Notes: generated by a model from the sequence alone, not told the origin. A stretch of 64,000 nt of DNA from Anaerovorax odorimutans (GCA_016841185.1 JAENZQ010000010.1:47529-111528), one strand, 5' to 3'; positions 16,704 to 27,501 are shown, numbered from the stretch's first letter. Translations and numbers: made by a program.

Positions 16704-19700
16704 TCATTTCACTTCCTCCAGTATTATATCATCTATTGCAATACCCAGTGTACGGGCATCCTCTGAGCCATATTCTATGGGACTCCAAGTATCAGTAATA
16801 ATGTTGAGCATATTTTCTTCCTCTGTTAAATCGCCCTTATTAATTACAAACTCAATATACCGTTGCTCATCACTCGAGTCAAAAGAAAATTTTTGTTTTT
16901 TTCCTTTATTTATCTGTATGCAGCCAGAGAAACTACTACGGTTTAAATCTTTAAGTGGTACCGGTGATTTTATATTAATACGCCCGTTATAATTTTTTTC
17001 GCTATCGATGATTAAGGATACTGTAGCATTCGATGAATTAGTCCATCTGAAGCCGTTTTCTCTTTCTGAAAAACCAGTGAAATTAAATATCTCGTTATCT
17101 GAACCAAAATTATAACTAAGCAAATCTTGACGATTTTCACCGTAAAGTTTTTTTATTCCTATTCCATACGAATTTCCATCTTCATGGGTTAATTCCCCTA
17201 AAAAATTAAATCTAAGAGGATTGTCATAAGTATTAGTTAATAATTTTGGCAATTTGCTAGGTGTAAACGGTTTGCTAAATACTTCTAAATTATTAATTAT
17301 CTTATCTCTATCTTCAATATCGAAATAATACTTATTATTTTTATTCATAATTGGTCTATATAATTGATCACCATTGATTCTAACTTTTAAATCTAATTTT
17401 TCTAAGTTATTATCATAAATATGATGCCCGTTAGATTCTAAGACAAGAAAATCTTTATCTGTTATATCCATTTTTATGTTCGTTATTTGCCCATAGCCAT
17501 TGTGCGTCCATTCATTTGTAATGAAATTATTAAGGTTTGGCTTTAGATACCTCTCTAAATGTTCTTTATAATGATTTAATAACAAATCACTTGTATAAAT
17601 AACATTCAACTCGTTATAGTACTCATCGCTCATAATTACATTATCAATTTCTTTAATAGTCGCTTTATCATCCATCATTACCATAAAACTACTACTACCT
17701 TTTCCGAGTTTACTAAAATACCCTACTCCATCATGTATTAGTTCTATTCTTATATAGTACACTTTATCGTTTTGCAAATTGTACCTTAGGGGTATTGTCG
17801 TATCAATTGTCGAATTGGGGTAAACTGAATCTTCCCCAATATCAAACTTTTGTCTATGGACTATATTTGTAAAATTAGGGTCATCATATATGGATATTAG
17901 CCCTCTGATACTATATGTCGTTCCAGAGTAGGATGCAAGTGTAGGCCATATATTGCTATCCGAATTATTGCTAATCTCAAGTTCCATTTCATTGTTTCCT
18001 AGATTATACTTACTTAGCTCTATCTCTCCATTATATGCACTCTGTTCTAATCCTAAATAGAAATCATATGGAATATAGCCATTATTTTTAATAAAGGCAT
18101 AATTCTCTTCATTATTTTTCATAGCTATTCCTATATTCATAGAGACTTCAAAATCTAAAATTTCGTACTCACTGGGCAATTTATAGTTACTATCATTATA
18201 AATAATTAAATCGGGATTATCATTATCAATAGCGATTTTTCTGCCATATCTAATAGATACTCTCCTTGTAATAAAAAAATCATACTCTGTTACTCCACTG
18301 TATAAAATACTTGTATGCTTTTTCTTCTTATATTCTATATAACTATCAACTATCTTTTCGCTTTTATATAATTTGTTTATTGCTTCATGTGACTTAATAT
18401 AATATTCATTATAACTAAAAAATAATGTGCAAAGAAACAAAAATACCACAAAAGTATAATAAGCTTTTTTCGTATACAAAAGAATAAACGAAGATATGCA
18501 TATTACCAATATTGATAAAATACAATAGATTCCAGTGTTGAAAAAATTTGAAACTATGCTCATCGGTCCTATAGCTGACAAAATATTTACTGTATTTAAA
18601 GGCGCATTATTGATATGCTCTTTAAATATCATAATTGTACTAAGTGTCGTTAATATCGTAACTAAAGACACACTTTTTATAAAATTCTTCGGACTATGAT
18701 TTTTTATATACATTAATCCACAAAAAATTAGTATAGTTAGTGAAGATTCGTTGTACCTCCCATATATAACATGATCTGCCCTGGAGCCGTCTGTCATAAA
18801 TATTGCGGAAAATACAAATAACCCTACTAGTGATATTAAAATAAATAATGTAATATTAAATCTACTATCATCATTTTTCTTTTGATATATTGAATCTTTA
18901 AATAAGTTTATAAATCCTAGCGTTATAATACCAAAAGTTGAAAAATTCAAATACATAAATTGAGAAAGCAAAGTGAAAACCCACTTAAAAGAAAATGCTT
19001 TTTGAACAACATTTCCTATCTCGTAGCCTCCTAATCCATTTAAAAATATAATAATTTCATTATTGTTCAAAAGCAAATTTCCTGAAACAACTAATATAAC
19101 AATAGTCAAAGAAATAAGCTTCCACCGTTTCACAATTAGTTCAACACATCTTTCAAATAAAGTACTATTATATACTGCTAATAGCCCTATTACTACAGCA
19201 GGCAGAACAGCTAAATTCCTGGGATGCGTCAAAAGTAAATAAAAATACGAAAGCAAAAAAAGAGTTAAGTTAACAATTGTTTTATTCTTATTTAACCTAA
19301 TAAACATTAGTATTGTAATTAAATACAAAATTGGTAATATGTTTTCTGCCCATGATACAAGCGTATATAGTAGATATGTAGGATATAAACACGAAATTAT
19401 AACAAACAGCACCCTAATTTTCTTGCTAATCTTGGGAAAGAGATTCTTGCTAATTATATACAGTACTATTGGCAGCAATGAGATTACTATTCTATTGGCA
19501 TATTGAGTTATTTGATAGGCTAATTCAATATCATTGTTAGCCATTAGATATATAGGCATTAAAAATAACCCGTATCCCGGCCAATATTTCAATATTTCTC
19601 CTTGTCCATATATATAATGCAATGAATAAGACATATAACCTAATTCATCATCTAAAATAAATGGGAAGTTAGGAGCATATCTAAGTAACGTTAGTGACAA

Positions 19701-19766
19701 TAAGAACATCAAGCCAAATAAACCTATATATATATATCGGTCATCATCCTTTTTAATTCTATTCAT
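16704..19766 (-). CDS. Very large GT-C-like membrane glycosyltransferase with C-terminal beta-sandwich domains
   Basis: 1020 residues. The first ~455 residues hold about 12 transmembrane helices. The first outer loop contains an acidic FILDDELGYM motif (residues 36-45), as expected for the catalytic acidic pair of GT-C enzymes using polyprenyl-phosphate sugars. Residues ~590-697 form a beta-sandwich module (WP at 607-608, IHDGVGYFSKLGKG at 677-690) that resembles modules in the proteins at 25851 and 27520. A further beta-rich region (about 700-1020) follows. The start overlaps the preceding stop by 1 nt (TAATG). It is predicted to decorate the glycan on the outer face and bind it through the extracellular modules. 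Confidence 0.72.
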   Translation of the reverse strand: MNRIKKDDDRYIYIGLFGLMFLLSLTLLRYAPNFPFILDDELGYMSYSLHYIYGQGEILKYWPGYGLFLMPIYLMANNDIELAYQITQYANRIVISLLPIVLYIISKNLFPKISKKIRVLFVIISCLYPTYLLYTLVSWAENILPILYLITILMFIRLNKNKTIVNLTLFLLSYFYLLLTHPRNLAVLPAVVIGLLAVYNSTLFERCVELIVKRWKLISLTIVILVVSGNLLLNNNEIIIFLNGLGGYEIGNVVQKAFSFKWVFTLLSQFMYLNFSTFGIITLGFINLFKDSIYQKKNDDSRFNITLFILISLVGLFVFSAIFMTDGSRADHVIYGRYNESSLTILIFCGLMYIKNHSPKNFIKSVSLVTILTTLSTIMIFKEHINNAPLNTVNILSAIGPMSIVSNFFNTGIYCILSILVICISSFILLYTKKAYYTFVVFLFLCTLFFSYNEYYIKSHEAINKLYKSEKIVDSYIEYKKKKHTSILYSGVTEYDFFITRRVSIRYGRKIAIDNDNPDLIIYNDSNYKLPSEYEILDFEVSMNIGIAMKNNEENYAFIKNNGYIPYDFYLGLEQSAYNGEIELSKYNLGNNEMELEISNNSDSNIWPTLASYSGTTYSIRGLISIYDDPNFTNIVHRQKFDIGEDSVYPNSTIDTTIPLRYNLQNDKVYYIRIELIHDGVGYFSKLGKGSSSFMVMMDDKATIKEIDNVIMSDEYYNELNVIYTSDLLLNHYKEHLERYLKPNLNNFITNEWTHNGYGQITNIKMDITDKDFLVLESNGHHIYDNNLEKLDLKVRINGDQLYRPIMNKNNKYYFDIEDRDKIINNLEVFSKPFTPSKLPKLLTNTYDNPLRFNFLGELTHEDGNSYGIGIKKLYGENRQDLLSYNFGSDNEIFNFTGFSERENGFRWTNSSNATVSLIIDSEKNYNGRINIKSPVPLKDLNRSSFSGCIQINKGKKQKFSFDSSDEQRYIEFVINKGDLTEEENMLNIITDTWSPIEYGSEDARTLGIAIDDIILEEVK

Positions 19767-20929
19767 TAACTCTGTCCTACCAATCTATCAATTTTTCCAA
19801 TGCAACGACTCCAAGTATAATTTCGACCATAAGCAACAGCATTCTCTCTCAGCTTACACACTTTATCCTTTTGAGTCAACAAATAATCCAAACACTCATG
19901 AAACTCATAATAATCATAATAATAAAACCCTGCATTGCTTCTAATACAGTGTCCCTTTAAGACTTCGCTTTCAGCGTTGACAATAACCGGCGTACCAACA
20001 GCAAGACTTTCAAGTGTTGAAATAGATAAGCTTTCATATTTTGATGGGAGTATAAAAGCTTTAGCGCCTTTCATACCGGCGAATTTATCTTCTTCACTGA
20101 CAAACCCTAAATTTACTATATCTTTCAAAGATGGTATGTCCATCATAGCTTTTCCCATCAAAACAAGTTTCAAGTCCGATGGCTGCTCTTCTTTGTATTT
20201 GATGAAATAATCAAATAATCTATCACATCCCTTTGAAGGGTCTATCCTTCCGGCATATAAAACATAGTCTCTTAAGTTATATTTACCTTTGAATACTGTT
20301 TCATCTATCTCTTCCGGTATATCTATACCTACGCCCACTACTTCATTGTCTTTTGTAACGCTTGGAAAAGTTTTTTCAACAAAGCTTTTTTCTTCTTCTG
20401 TTAAATACATTATTTTGTCGGTATATTCAAATAGTTCTTTATAAACTCTAAACTTTAACCATGGTTCGTCATGAGTCATGGGTATCATGATTGATTTTTC
20501 CTGTGGAACCTGCCTGATTCCAAATACACTTGTAGCGTATAAGAAAGTATTGAATATGATTAAATCATACTTATCATGATTATTTTTCAAATAGTTGAAA
20601 AGTTTTGAAGAATAGGGTCCTTGCATTTTTACCCATTTTTCTTCATCTTCTTTTGTTCTATTGTCATTATTAAGCACTTTAGCCGTATAGGCATCAAATT
20701 TTTTGATATTCCGAGGATCATCAACATCAAATCGCCTAATAGTAACATCTTGATAGTCCTCAATTCCCTCCGGGAAATGATTCTCCCAAGTCATATAGTC
20801 CTCAGCTGTTGTGGTAATGATTTCTATGTCATGATAAACTTTAAGTCTGAGTGCAATATCTCTGCAATAGGTTTCTGCACCCCCGTTTATATTTTTTCCA
20901 AATCTATGAATCACCAACGCTATTTTCAT
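19766..20929 (-). CDS. GT4 glycosyltransferase
   Basis: A 387-residue GT-B enzyme with nucleotide-sugar domain signatures DYVLYAGRIDPSKGCDRL and AFILPSKYESLSISTLESLA (EX7E catalytic motif), and an N-terminal GGAETYCRDIA acceptor-domain motif. It is a paralogue of the gene at 21996 (shared N-terminal GGAE and similar IRRF / IKRF blocks). Predicted to add a sugar, possibly D-rhamnose from GDP-D-Rha, to the lipid-linked chain on the cytoplasmic face. It starts directly after the upstream stop (TAAATG), so translation is coupled. Confidence 0.88.
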   Translation of the reverse strand: MKIALVIHRFGKNINGGAETYCRDIALRLKVYHDIEIITTTAEDYMTWENHFPEGIEDYQDVTIRRFDVDDPRNIKKFDAYTAKVLNNDNRTKEDEEKWVKMQGPYSSKLFNYLKNNHDKYDLIIFNTFLYATSVFGIRQVPQEKSIMIPMTHDEPWLKFRVYKELFEYTDKIMYLTEEEKSFVEKTFPSVTKDNEVVGVGIDIPEEIDETVFKGKYNLRDYVLYAGRIDPSKGCDRLFDYFIKYKEEQPSDLKLVLMGKAMMDIPSLKDIVNLGFVSEEDKFAGMKGAKAFILPSKYESLSISTLESLAVGTPVIVNAESEVLKGHCIRSNAGFYYYDYYEFHECLDYLLTQKDKVCKLRENAVAYGRNYTWSRCIGKIDRLVGQS

Positions 20930-21994
20930 TTATCCCATTACTTCCTTTATGGTTTGTTTTATACATTCACAAACTTTCTTATTTGAAAAATCCTTAAGCC
21001 TCTTTTTCTGATTATTTATTAGCTCATTTTTCAACTGCTCATTTGTTATCACTTCATTAATCGTTTCAGCTATGACCATGTAGTCTTTTTTATGGATTAG
21101 CACACCGCTGCCATTCAATGTATAAGGTATTGCTGTACTATTGTATGCAATGATTGGTAGATTAAAATACATGGCCTCCACCAAAGGTACGCAAAAGCCT
21201 TCATGCTCACTCATACATAAAAAGACATCTGCTGCCCTATAATAAGCAAGTATTTTTGAAAAGGATATATGCCCTGTAAAGATCACATCATCAAGCCCTA
21301 AATAATCCACCAAAGCAATTAGTTCAGCATAATAGCTTTCCATACCTTCGTAATTACCTGCTAATATTAACCTGGAATTATCATTGATATGTTTTTTATA
21401 ATAGTAAAAGGATTTAATAATATCTTCTTGTCTTTTATTTGGGGTAATTCTTCCGGTGAAGATTATATTTGTTTTTCCATCTCGCATCTGTTTAAATGTA
21501 TCTTTATCATAAGCTTTTTCATAATCATTAAAAGATATAAGAATAGGGCATGTCTTTACCTTTTCAAACCCCAATCCCAGAAGCTCCGCCTTGTTATAAT
21601 CGGAGTCTGCTATAGCCATGTCGCAGCGGTCTACAAGAAACGGCAGATCATTTCGACCCCGTTTTGTTAAATCAAAGGAAATTCGACAATATCGATTAAA
21701 AAAATGTGCAGGCGTGATGTTGTGATATCTTACAATCTTTTTGCATTTTAAGCCTGCAAATAACTTAGTCAATTGTGTTCCTGTAGATTTATGATAGATG
21801 ACTATATCATTGGGAGATAGGTCTTTAGTTAATTTACTAAAATGTTTGATTTCACTGCTGACCCTTTTGCCTATATTTTCAGCATATATGTTTCCTTTGA
21901 ATCCCATGCTTTTAATTAACTGGTGTATCGCAATTGTATCATTACTCACTGCATCCCCATAGGATATGGTGGGCAGTAATTGATGAATTTTCAT
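20930..21994 (-). CDS. GT4 glycosyltransferase
   Basis: A 354-residue GT-B enzyme. IHQLLPTISYGDAVSNDT at the N-terminus is typical of rhamnosyl/mannosyltransferases near Wzm/Wzt exporters. The donor domain shows NIIFTGRITPNKRQEDII, LDDVIFTGHIS and VFLCMSEHEGFCVPLVEAM. ATG 21994 is preferred: GAGGAAG lies upstream and the start is 1 nt past the previous stop. An in-frame ATG at 22042 would lie inside the preceding gene. Predicted chain-extending transferase of the ABC-exported polymer. Confidence 0.86.
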   Translation of the reverse strand: MKIHQLLPTISYGDAVSNDTIAIHQLIKSMGFKGNIYAENIGKRVSSEIKHFSKLTKDLSPNDIVIYHKSTGTQLTKLFAGLKCKKIVRYHNITPAHFFNRYCRISFDLTKRGRNDLPFLVDRCDMAIADSDYNKAELLGLGFEKVKTCPILISFNDYEKAYDKDTFKQMRDGKTNIIFTGRITPNKRQEDIIKSFYYYKKHINDNSRLILAGNYEGMESYYAELIALVDYLGLDDVIFTGHISFSKILAYYRAADVFLCMSEHEGFCVPLVEAMYFNLPIIAYNSTAIPYTLNGSGVLIHKKDYMVIAETINEVITNEQLKNELINNQKKRLKDFSNKKVCECIKQTIKEVMG

Positions 21995-21995
21995 A

Positions 21996-23186
21996 TCAAT
22001 CTTCCTCGTATAAATTCCTAAAATATTCTGTATATCTTTCATTGATAATATCCCATGTAAAATTTGATTTTACAAATTTATGACCGTTTTTACCTAATAA
22101 GTCAGCCGTATCCTTGTTGTCCAATAAAAATCTGACGCTGAAAAGAAATTCATCATAATTGTTAAAAAATAGACCCCCATTAGATTTTACAGCAAAATCC
22201 TTAGTTACATCACATTTTGCATTGACCATAACAGGTCTATTGGCAAGCCAGCTCTCCATAATGACAAGAGAAAAACTTTCATTGGTTGACGGCTGACATA
22301 AAAGCATTGCTGAAGCATAAGCATCATACTTATCCTGTATTGGCACAAACCCAAGATCAAAAACATGCTCACTTATATCCTCCGGAATAAAGATCTCACC
22401 GCCGCCGATTAGCACCAGTTTTATATTCAAATGATCTTTCAAGACACACTTTCTAAAATATTTAATAAGCGTATCTACATTTTTGCCTTTATCTTTACGC
22501 CCTGCATACAAAATAAAATCTCCGTTTATAGCGTATTTGTTCCTGAATCTGGAAATATCATATTCGAAATTAGTTTCCATACCTGCACCTAAAATTGCTA
22601 CTCTGCAATTTTCTAAGTTATATAACCTTTTTGCTAACTTATATTCGGCTTCTGCAAGAAAAGTACAACCAGCAACATTTGAAAACATCTCTTTTATAAG
22701 TGTCATTCTTGCATAGCTTTCATCATGCAGGCAAGGAATTAGTACAGATTTTTCCGGGCAGATTTGGCTGCCCCAATAAGTGGTTCCAAACATGTAGGGT
22801 ATAAACACAAAGCAGTGGTAATCATCTGCTTTCCTTTTGATATAATCAAAGAGCCCTTGACTATATATCATTTCATCAAAATATGTTTTTTCTTCTTCTA
22901 AGGTGATATCTATATTGTTCATTAGCTTGTAATTGACTTCATCAAATCGCTTTGTATCTCTTTTTCTGACTTTAAATCTTTTTATGGGTATGCCCTTATA
23001 ATCATATAAGCCTTCTTTATAGAAGTTCGTACTCCAATCACTCATAAATTTTTCAACACAAGTTGTAAGAATTTCTACTTCTGTTCCGCGATTGTGCAAT
23101 GCTTTTGTAAGCCCTCTGTATTCCGATTCTGCACCACCAGGTATGTTCTCACCAAACCAAGGAACAACAAAGCCTATTTTTTTCAA
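21996..23186 (-). CDS. GT4 glycosyltransferase
   Basis: A 396-residue GT-B enzyme with GFVVPWFGENIPGGAESEYR at the N-terminus, FILYAGRKDKGKNVDTLI and LLCQPSTNESFSLVIMESWL (catalytic EX7E-like) in the donor half. It starts with TTG, preceded by AGGATGTGA. It is related to the GT4 at 19766 over most of its length, which suggests duplication within the locus. It probably acts on the same lipid-linked polymer. Confidence 0.86.
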   Translation of the reverse strand: MKKIGFVVPWFGENIPGGAESEYRGLTKALHNRGTEVEILTTCVEKFMSDWSTNFYKEGLYDYKGIPIKRFKVRKRDTKRFDEVNYKLMNNIDITLEEEKTYFDEMIYSQGLFDYIKRKADDYHCFVFIPYMFGTTYWGSQICPEKSVLIPCLHDESYARMTLIKEMFSNVAGCTFLAEAEYKLAKRLYNLENCRVAILGAGMETNFEYDISRFRNKYAINGDFILYAGRKDKGKNVDTLIKYFRKCVLKDHLNIKLVLIGGGEIFIPEDISEHVFDLGFVPIQDKYDAYASAMLLCQPSTNESFSLVIMESWLANRPVMVNAKCDVTKDFAVKSNGGLFFNNYDEFLFSVRFLLDNKDTADLLGKNGHKFVKSNFTWDIINERYTEYFRNLYEED

Positions 23187-23197
23187 AAAATCACATC

Positions 23198-24646
23198 CTA
23201 TTTTTTTGCCACTACTGCATAGTCCTGTTTTCCATAAATTAATTGACTTAATTTCTTAAAGGAATCATTAACTTCATCAATATTTTCTATATTTTGTGAT
23301 TCAATTTGTGCTATTTTTTCTGGGTGTTGAGACAAATACGTTATATCTGTATGTTCAAAGCCTTGGGTTTTTATAATGAAATCCATTGTAAAAGGGTGTA
23401 TTGGATTCTTATGCGTTATATCCAGATAAAAGCTTTCTGCAAATACTGATAAGCATTGAGGATTTATTGTTTCTACAATAAATACACCTGATTGTTTTAA
23501 CTTTTTATATACTAATTGAACTATATTTATTATTTCTGAAGGTTCTAGATGTTCTACAACTTGAGCCATAAAAACACCATCAAGAGAATTATCCTCAATT
23601 TGTTCTAAATAAGTATTAGCATCTATTAATTCTACAGGCAGTTCATTGTCCTTACAATAATTAATCATATCTAAATTAATATCAATTCCTAAAACATTAA
23701 GCTTTCCTTCTTCTATCAATAATTCAAGAAATTCTCCTCTTCCGCAACCAATATCTAATATGCATTCTTTATCTTTAAAGTGTTTCAAATATTCTCTTTG
23801 TTTTTCTTTTACTATTTTTCTACTTCCTCTATATAATTGTTCAAATGTAAAATAATCTATATCTACATTTTTATTTTCCTTATTATTTAATACATCTTTA
23901 AGGGAACTTTTGCCATCTATATTATTTTTGTTTTCAAATGTTCTTCTAAACTGTCTAATTCTTTCTCTATTTGTTAATTCTAAACTAAAAAGCTTTTCGT
24001 TAGAATCATTTAGATTTCTGGTATTTGCTTCCACATGGAATAATCTTTTCTTAATATCAATCATAGCTTCTGTCATATCTTCTATTCTATTTTTGTTGTC
24101 TGTAATCTCTTCGTTTAGTTTTTCTTCAATATTTTTTATTTCACTTATTTCTTTAAATTTTTCTTTCAATATAATATTTTCTTGTAGTAGTTCATTAATT
24201 TGCTGAATATTTTGATTTTGTTCATGCTTTAATGATTTAATTTCGCTTTCAATATCTTTTATATACGAATTCAAACTATTTAGATGCCTAGTAACATGAG
24301 AATTAAAAATAGTTTGTTTTTGAAAAGGAACTTCTACAATAGCAAACAATACTTTCCTTAATACTTTTTTTATAAATACAATAACTTTACCAAAAATTCT
24401 GCTGCTTTTAAAGTCATAGTAAGAAGTAACACGATAATTTGTGTTAATAGCATATAAATCCTGTTCTGATAATTTATTTTCTTTTTCTTCATTAGAACAT
24501 TCTTCAATCTGTACTAATTTATCAATATCTGGAAAAATAATTTCTTTATCCCTCTTTTCTTTTGCACGTTTTTGTATGTCTTCCATAATTTTTTTTACAT
24601 CAATATCATCACTTTTGACTTCAATAATTTTATTAATGTTACTCAT
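23198..24646 (-). CDS. Coiled-coil SAM-dependent methyltransferase, candidate chain terminator
   Basis: 482 residues. A basic amphipathic or hydrophobic segment (about 84-105) may bind the membrane. It precedes a long heptad-rich coiled coil (about 125-225), then a class I methyltransferase (about 265-482) with SAM motif ILDIGCGRGEFLELL (296-310), FMAQVVEHLEP and a final SQHPEKIAQIES segment. The layout recalls WbdD-type terminators, where a methyltransferase on a coiled-coil ruler caps the non-reducing end and the Wzt C-terminal domain recognises the cap. Here the coil is N-terminal and no kinase is present. The match to WbdD is functional inference from context. Confidence 0.75.
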   Translation of the reverse strand: MSNINKIIEVKSDDIDVKKIMEDIQKRAKEKRDKEIIFPDIDKLVQIEECSNEEKENKLSEQDLYAINTNYRVTSYYDFKSSRIFGKVIVFIKKVLRKVLFAIVEVPFQKQTIFNSHVTRHLNSLNSYIKDIESEIKSLKHEQNQNIQQINELLQENIILKEKFKEISEIKNIEEKLNEEITDNKNRIEDMTEAMIDIKKRLFHVEANTRNLNDSNEKLFSLELTNRERIRQFRRTFENKNNIDGKSSLKDVLNNKENKNVDIDYFTFEQLYRGSRKIVKEKQREYLKHFKDKECILDIGCGRGEFLELLIEEGKLNVLGIDINLDMINYCKDNELPVELIDANTYLEQIEDNSLDGVFMAQVVEHLEPSEIINIVQLVYKKLKQSGVFIVETINPQCLSVFAESFYLDITHKNPIHPFTMDFIIKTQGFEHTDITYLSQHPEKIAQIESQNIENIDEVNDSFKKLSQLIYGKQDYAVVAKK

Positions 24647-24685
24647 TTATAATCTCCTCACTAACGTCTTTTTATTTCATACCCC

Positions 24686-25828
24686 TTATAGTTTAATTTT
24701 CATTGCTTTTATTTTGCTTGTTATAAATTCTTTCCACTCTTCCTTAAACCTTTTCTCCCCAAAATCTTCTGCTCTTTTTCTGATTATATCAGGGCTAAAC
24801 TGTTTTTTGTTTTCTGAAATATATTTTATAGCCTCTGCAAGCTTGTCTTCATCTTTGGGTGGGATAATTAATCCCGTTTCATTATGAATATTGTGAAAAG
24901 ATGTGCCTGTCCCTAATTCTGTAGTAATAACAGGAATACCACATGCCATAGCTTCAATGGCTACTAATCCGAATGCTTCTGCTCTATCAGTAGATGGTAG
25001 TACAAAAACATCTGCTACACTATAATATTCAGGTAGTTCTTGATAGCTTACATCGTTAAAATGAATAATTCTATTTTGAAGATTTTTATCGAAAATTATC
25101 TTTTTATACTTCTTATCCATTTTATCACTAGATACTAATAACAAGCAATATTCCTTAGGTAATAATGCTAGTGATTTAAGTAAATACTGAAAACCTTTGT
25201 ATCTCGACATGCGTCCGACAAAGAGAATTATTATTCTATCTATATTTAATGATTTCCTTTCTTTAAATTCCGATATTATTTCCTCTCTCTTATTTGATTC
25301 TTTATAAGAAAAGTGTTCTATGTCTATACCAAAAGGTATGGTATAACATTTTTCTTTATTTTTTCTTAGTACATACGAAGATTCTATTATATTTGGTGAT
25401 GACGTTATGATGTAATCTGCATTCTTTAAAAATCTTCTTGCAATAATCCTCTGATAGAGCTTCCCTATTATTCCAAATTTCGTATTGTCAGCATGATAAC
25501 AAACAATGTTGATGTTATTTTTATTGGGACAATACAGTTCAGGTTGAAATGAAGGGTAGTTAAAAATAGTTATTTTACTTTGTTCACTTAGGTTTTTATA
25601 ATATTTTTTATATCTAAATGAAAATCTTATGGATCTATGTCTTAAAAACGTCCCTAACCTATGAATACTAATCCCGTTTTTATCTTCTATTAAGCTTTCC
25701 CTATTATTATTAAATGTTAAAATTGTAGGGTTTTCATTAATATCTTTGCAAATTTCTGCAAGCTGCTGAGTGATCACTTCTACTCCGCCTATTTCCGGTG
25801 GATACATTTTATTTATCAATAATAGCAT
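24686..25828 (-). CDS. GT4 glycosyltransferase
   Basis: A 380-residue GT-B enzyme. The N-terminal MYPPEIGGVEVITQQLAE is the acceptor-side glycine motif. The donor side has RIIILFVGRMSRYKGFQYLL, DVFVLPSTDRAEAFGLVAIE and ACGIPVITTELGTG. AAGGAG lies 6 nt before the ATG. It sits between the methyltransferase and the anchored beta-sandwich protein, so it probably builds the same polymer or its capped end. Confidence 0.86.
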   Translation of the reverse strand: MLLLINKMYPPEIGGVEVITQQLAEICKDINENPTILTFNNNRESLIEDKNGISIHRLGTFLRHRSIRFSFRYKKYYKNLSEQSKITIFNYPSFQPELYCPNKNNINIVCYHADNTKFGIIGKLYQRIIARRFLKNADYIITSSPNIIESSYVLRKNKEKCYTIPFGIDIEHFSYKESNKREEIISEFKERKSLNIDRIIILFVGRMSRYKGFQYLLKSLALLPKEYCLLLVSSDKMDKKYKKIIFDKNLQNRIIHFNDVSYQELPEYYSVADVFVLPSTDRAEAFGLVAIEAMACGIPVITTELGTGTSFHNIHNETGLIIPPKDEDKLAEAIKYISENKKQFSPDIIRKRAEDFGEKRFKEEWKEFITSKIKAMKIKL

Positions 25829-25850
25829 GATAACTCCTTTATCGAAGTTT

Positions 25851-26339
25851 TTATCGTACTTCTAGCTTAATGCTTTCCGTTTTTGAACCTTTTTCAGAAA
25901 ACCATGCAACTCCCTCATATACCATATCAAATTCTACATAATATATGCCTTCTTCAACAGGTACTTGAACTTTTGTATTTATGGCTGCAGATTCTTTGGG
26001 TCTAACAGTTACTGATATTGCTGTTCTCGCACCATCGTATTCATATTCTTCTTTTTCTTCATTATAAATATGGTATGACAGGTTTATTGGTTTTTCACTA
26101 TGTGCTAACCAAGTCATATTTCCTTCATTAGTAACTTCAACAGGGACTGTAATTAGGTCGCCTTTTCTCACAGTATATTCTTTTTGGTTGATTCGATAAT
26201 CAGCTTTCATTTGTGTAATATCAACACCACTTATTTGTTTTGAATATATCTTAGCTTGATAGTTGGCATTGAATATAACTAAACTTATAATTGCAATTGG
26301 TATAATAATAAAAACAAATATGTTTTTAATACTTTTCAT
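25851..26339 (-). CDS. Membrane-anchored beta-sandwich protein (EGxxWF module, stand-alone form)
   Basis: 162 residues: one N-terminal transmembrane helix (about 7-25) and an exported domain of about 100 residues. The domain reads VPVEVTNEGNMTWL, then INLSYHIYN, DGARTAISVTVRP and GIYYVEFDMVYEGVAWFSEKG. The same pattern appears in the C-terminal part of the acetyltransferase at 27520 and inside the GT-C-like protein at 16704. ATG 26339 is chosen because AGGAGA lies just upstream and the in-frame ATG at 26372 lies inside the preceding gene. I infer a carbohydrate-binding or assembly role at the outer face; no catalytic residues are evident. Confidence 0.72.
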   Translation of the reverse strand: MKSIKNIFVFIIIPIAIISLVIFNANYQAKIYSKQISGVDITQMKADYRINQKEYTVRKGDLITVPVEVTNEGNMTWLAHSEKPINLSYHIYNEEKEEYEYDGARTAISVTVRPKESAAINTKVQVPVEEGIYYVEFDMVYEGVAWFSEKGSKTESIKLEVR

Positions 26340-26355
26340 GATGTCTCTCCTAAAT

Positions 26356-27501
26356 TCATTCTTTAAATTCATTATAAATATTCATCATTTTCTCAGCACT
26401 TTTTTTCCAGTTAAAATTTTTAATATGCTGTTGCCCTAGATTAATTTTCTCCTTTTTAAAATCATCTTCTAATATTATTTTTTCTATATTTTGAGTGATG
26501 CTACTGCTATCTTTCGGATTGACATAAATAGCAGCATCCCCACCTGCCTCAGGCAGCGATGAACAATTGGAGGTAATAACAGGTATTCCTGCTGCCATAG
26601 CTTCTAAAACAGGCATGCCGAATCCTTCATACAACGAAGGAAATATAAACACTTCTGCCATGCTATATATAATAGGCTTGTCTTCTTCATTTACATAACC
26701 TGTAAATATGATATCCTCTGAAAAACCTAATTTTTTAGGTATATTTAAAATATCATCGCATTTCCAGCCTTTTCCTCCGGCAATTACAAGCTTGTGTTCT
26801 TTTTTTATATCTTTATTTAATTGTGAATACGCTTCAAATATTTTAGCGATGTTTTTTCTCGGCTCAATAGTACCTAAATATAATATATATTTATCTGGTA
26901 AATTGTATTTTCCCTTGATTTGTCTTTTTGTTTCAGAATCTATAGAATCTATATTTGAATATAATCCATGATTAATTCCAGGATATATAATCCTTATTTT
27001 TTCTTCGGGAATATCAAGATGCTCTATTATATCTCGTTTAGCACTTTCTGATATAGTTACTATTCTATCTGCTCTTTTTATTGTCTTATCCATTTCACGA
27101 TTTAGTATATATGAATTAGTTATATTCATTGTTTCAGGATATAGTTTATAAACCATATCGTATACATTTGTAATAATATTCCCTTTCACTCTAGGCGGCA
27201 CAGTATAGTTAAAGAAATGATATATGTCATTTTTCGAAAAAAAATTATCGTAAGAAAAAGGAATTATATCCCATAAAAGTTTATATACTCTATATGGTAT
27301 CCATTTGGATACTTCTATCTCCGAAAAGCCTACTTCCTCTAATTTTTCTTTTGAGTTATTTCTGCCTAAAAAATCAAATACACTTCCTATTATTTCATCG
27401 TTTTTAGCTATTTTTAACATTTCATTTATCAGATTGTAGGCATACCACCCAATACCTGAACGGTTTTTGACAATGGCTTGTGTTTCTATCGATATTCTCA
27501 T
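26356..27501 (-). CDS. GT4 glycosyltransferase (WbpY/mannosyltransferase B-like)
   Basis: A 381-residue GT-B enzyme with the N-terminal segment [17 protein letters not shown] typical of GDP-sugar-dependent mannosyl/rhamnosyltransferases of A-band-like loci. Donor half: [50 protein letters not shown] and [24 protein letters not shown] precedes the ATG. It fits the GDP-D-rhamnose supply encoded just upstream. Confidence 0.88.
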   Translation of the reverse strand: MRISIETQAIVKNRSGIGWYAYNLINEMLKIAKNDEIIGSVFDFLGRNNSKEKLEEVGFSEIEVSKWIPYRVYKLLWDIIPFSYDNFFSKNDIYHFFNYTVPPRVKGNIITNVYDMVYKLYPETMNITNSYILNREMDKTIKRADRIVTISESAKRDIIEHLDIPEEKIRIIYPGINHGLYSNIDSIDSETKRQIKGKYNLPDKYILYLGTIEPRKNIAKIFEAYSQLNKDIKKEHKLVIAGGKGWKCDDILNIPKKLGFSEDIIFTGYVNEEDKPIIYSMAEVFIFPSLYEGFGMPVLEAMAAGIPVITSNCSSLPEAGGDAAIYVNPKDSSSITQNIEKIILEDDFKKEKINLGQQHIKNFNWKKSAEKMMNIYNEFKE

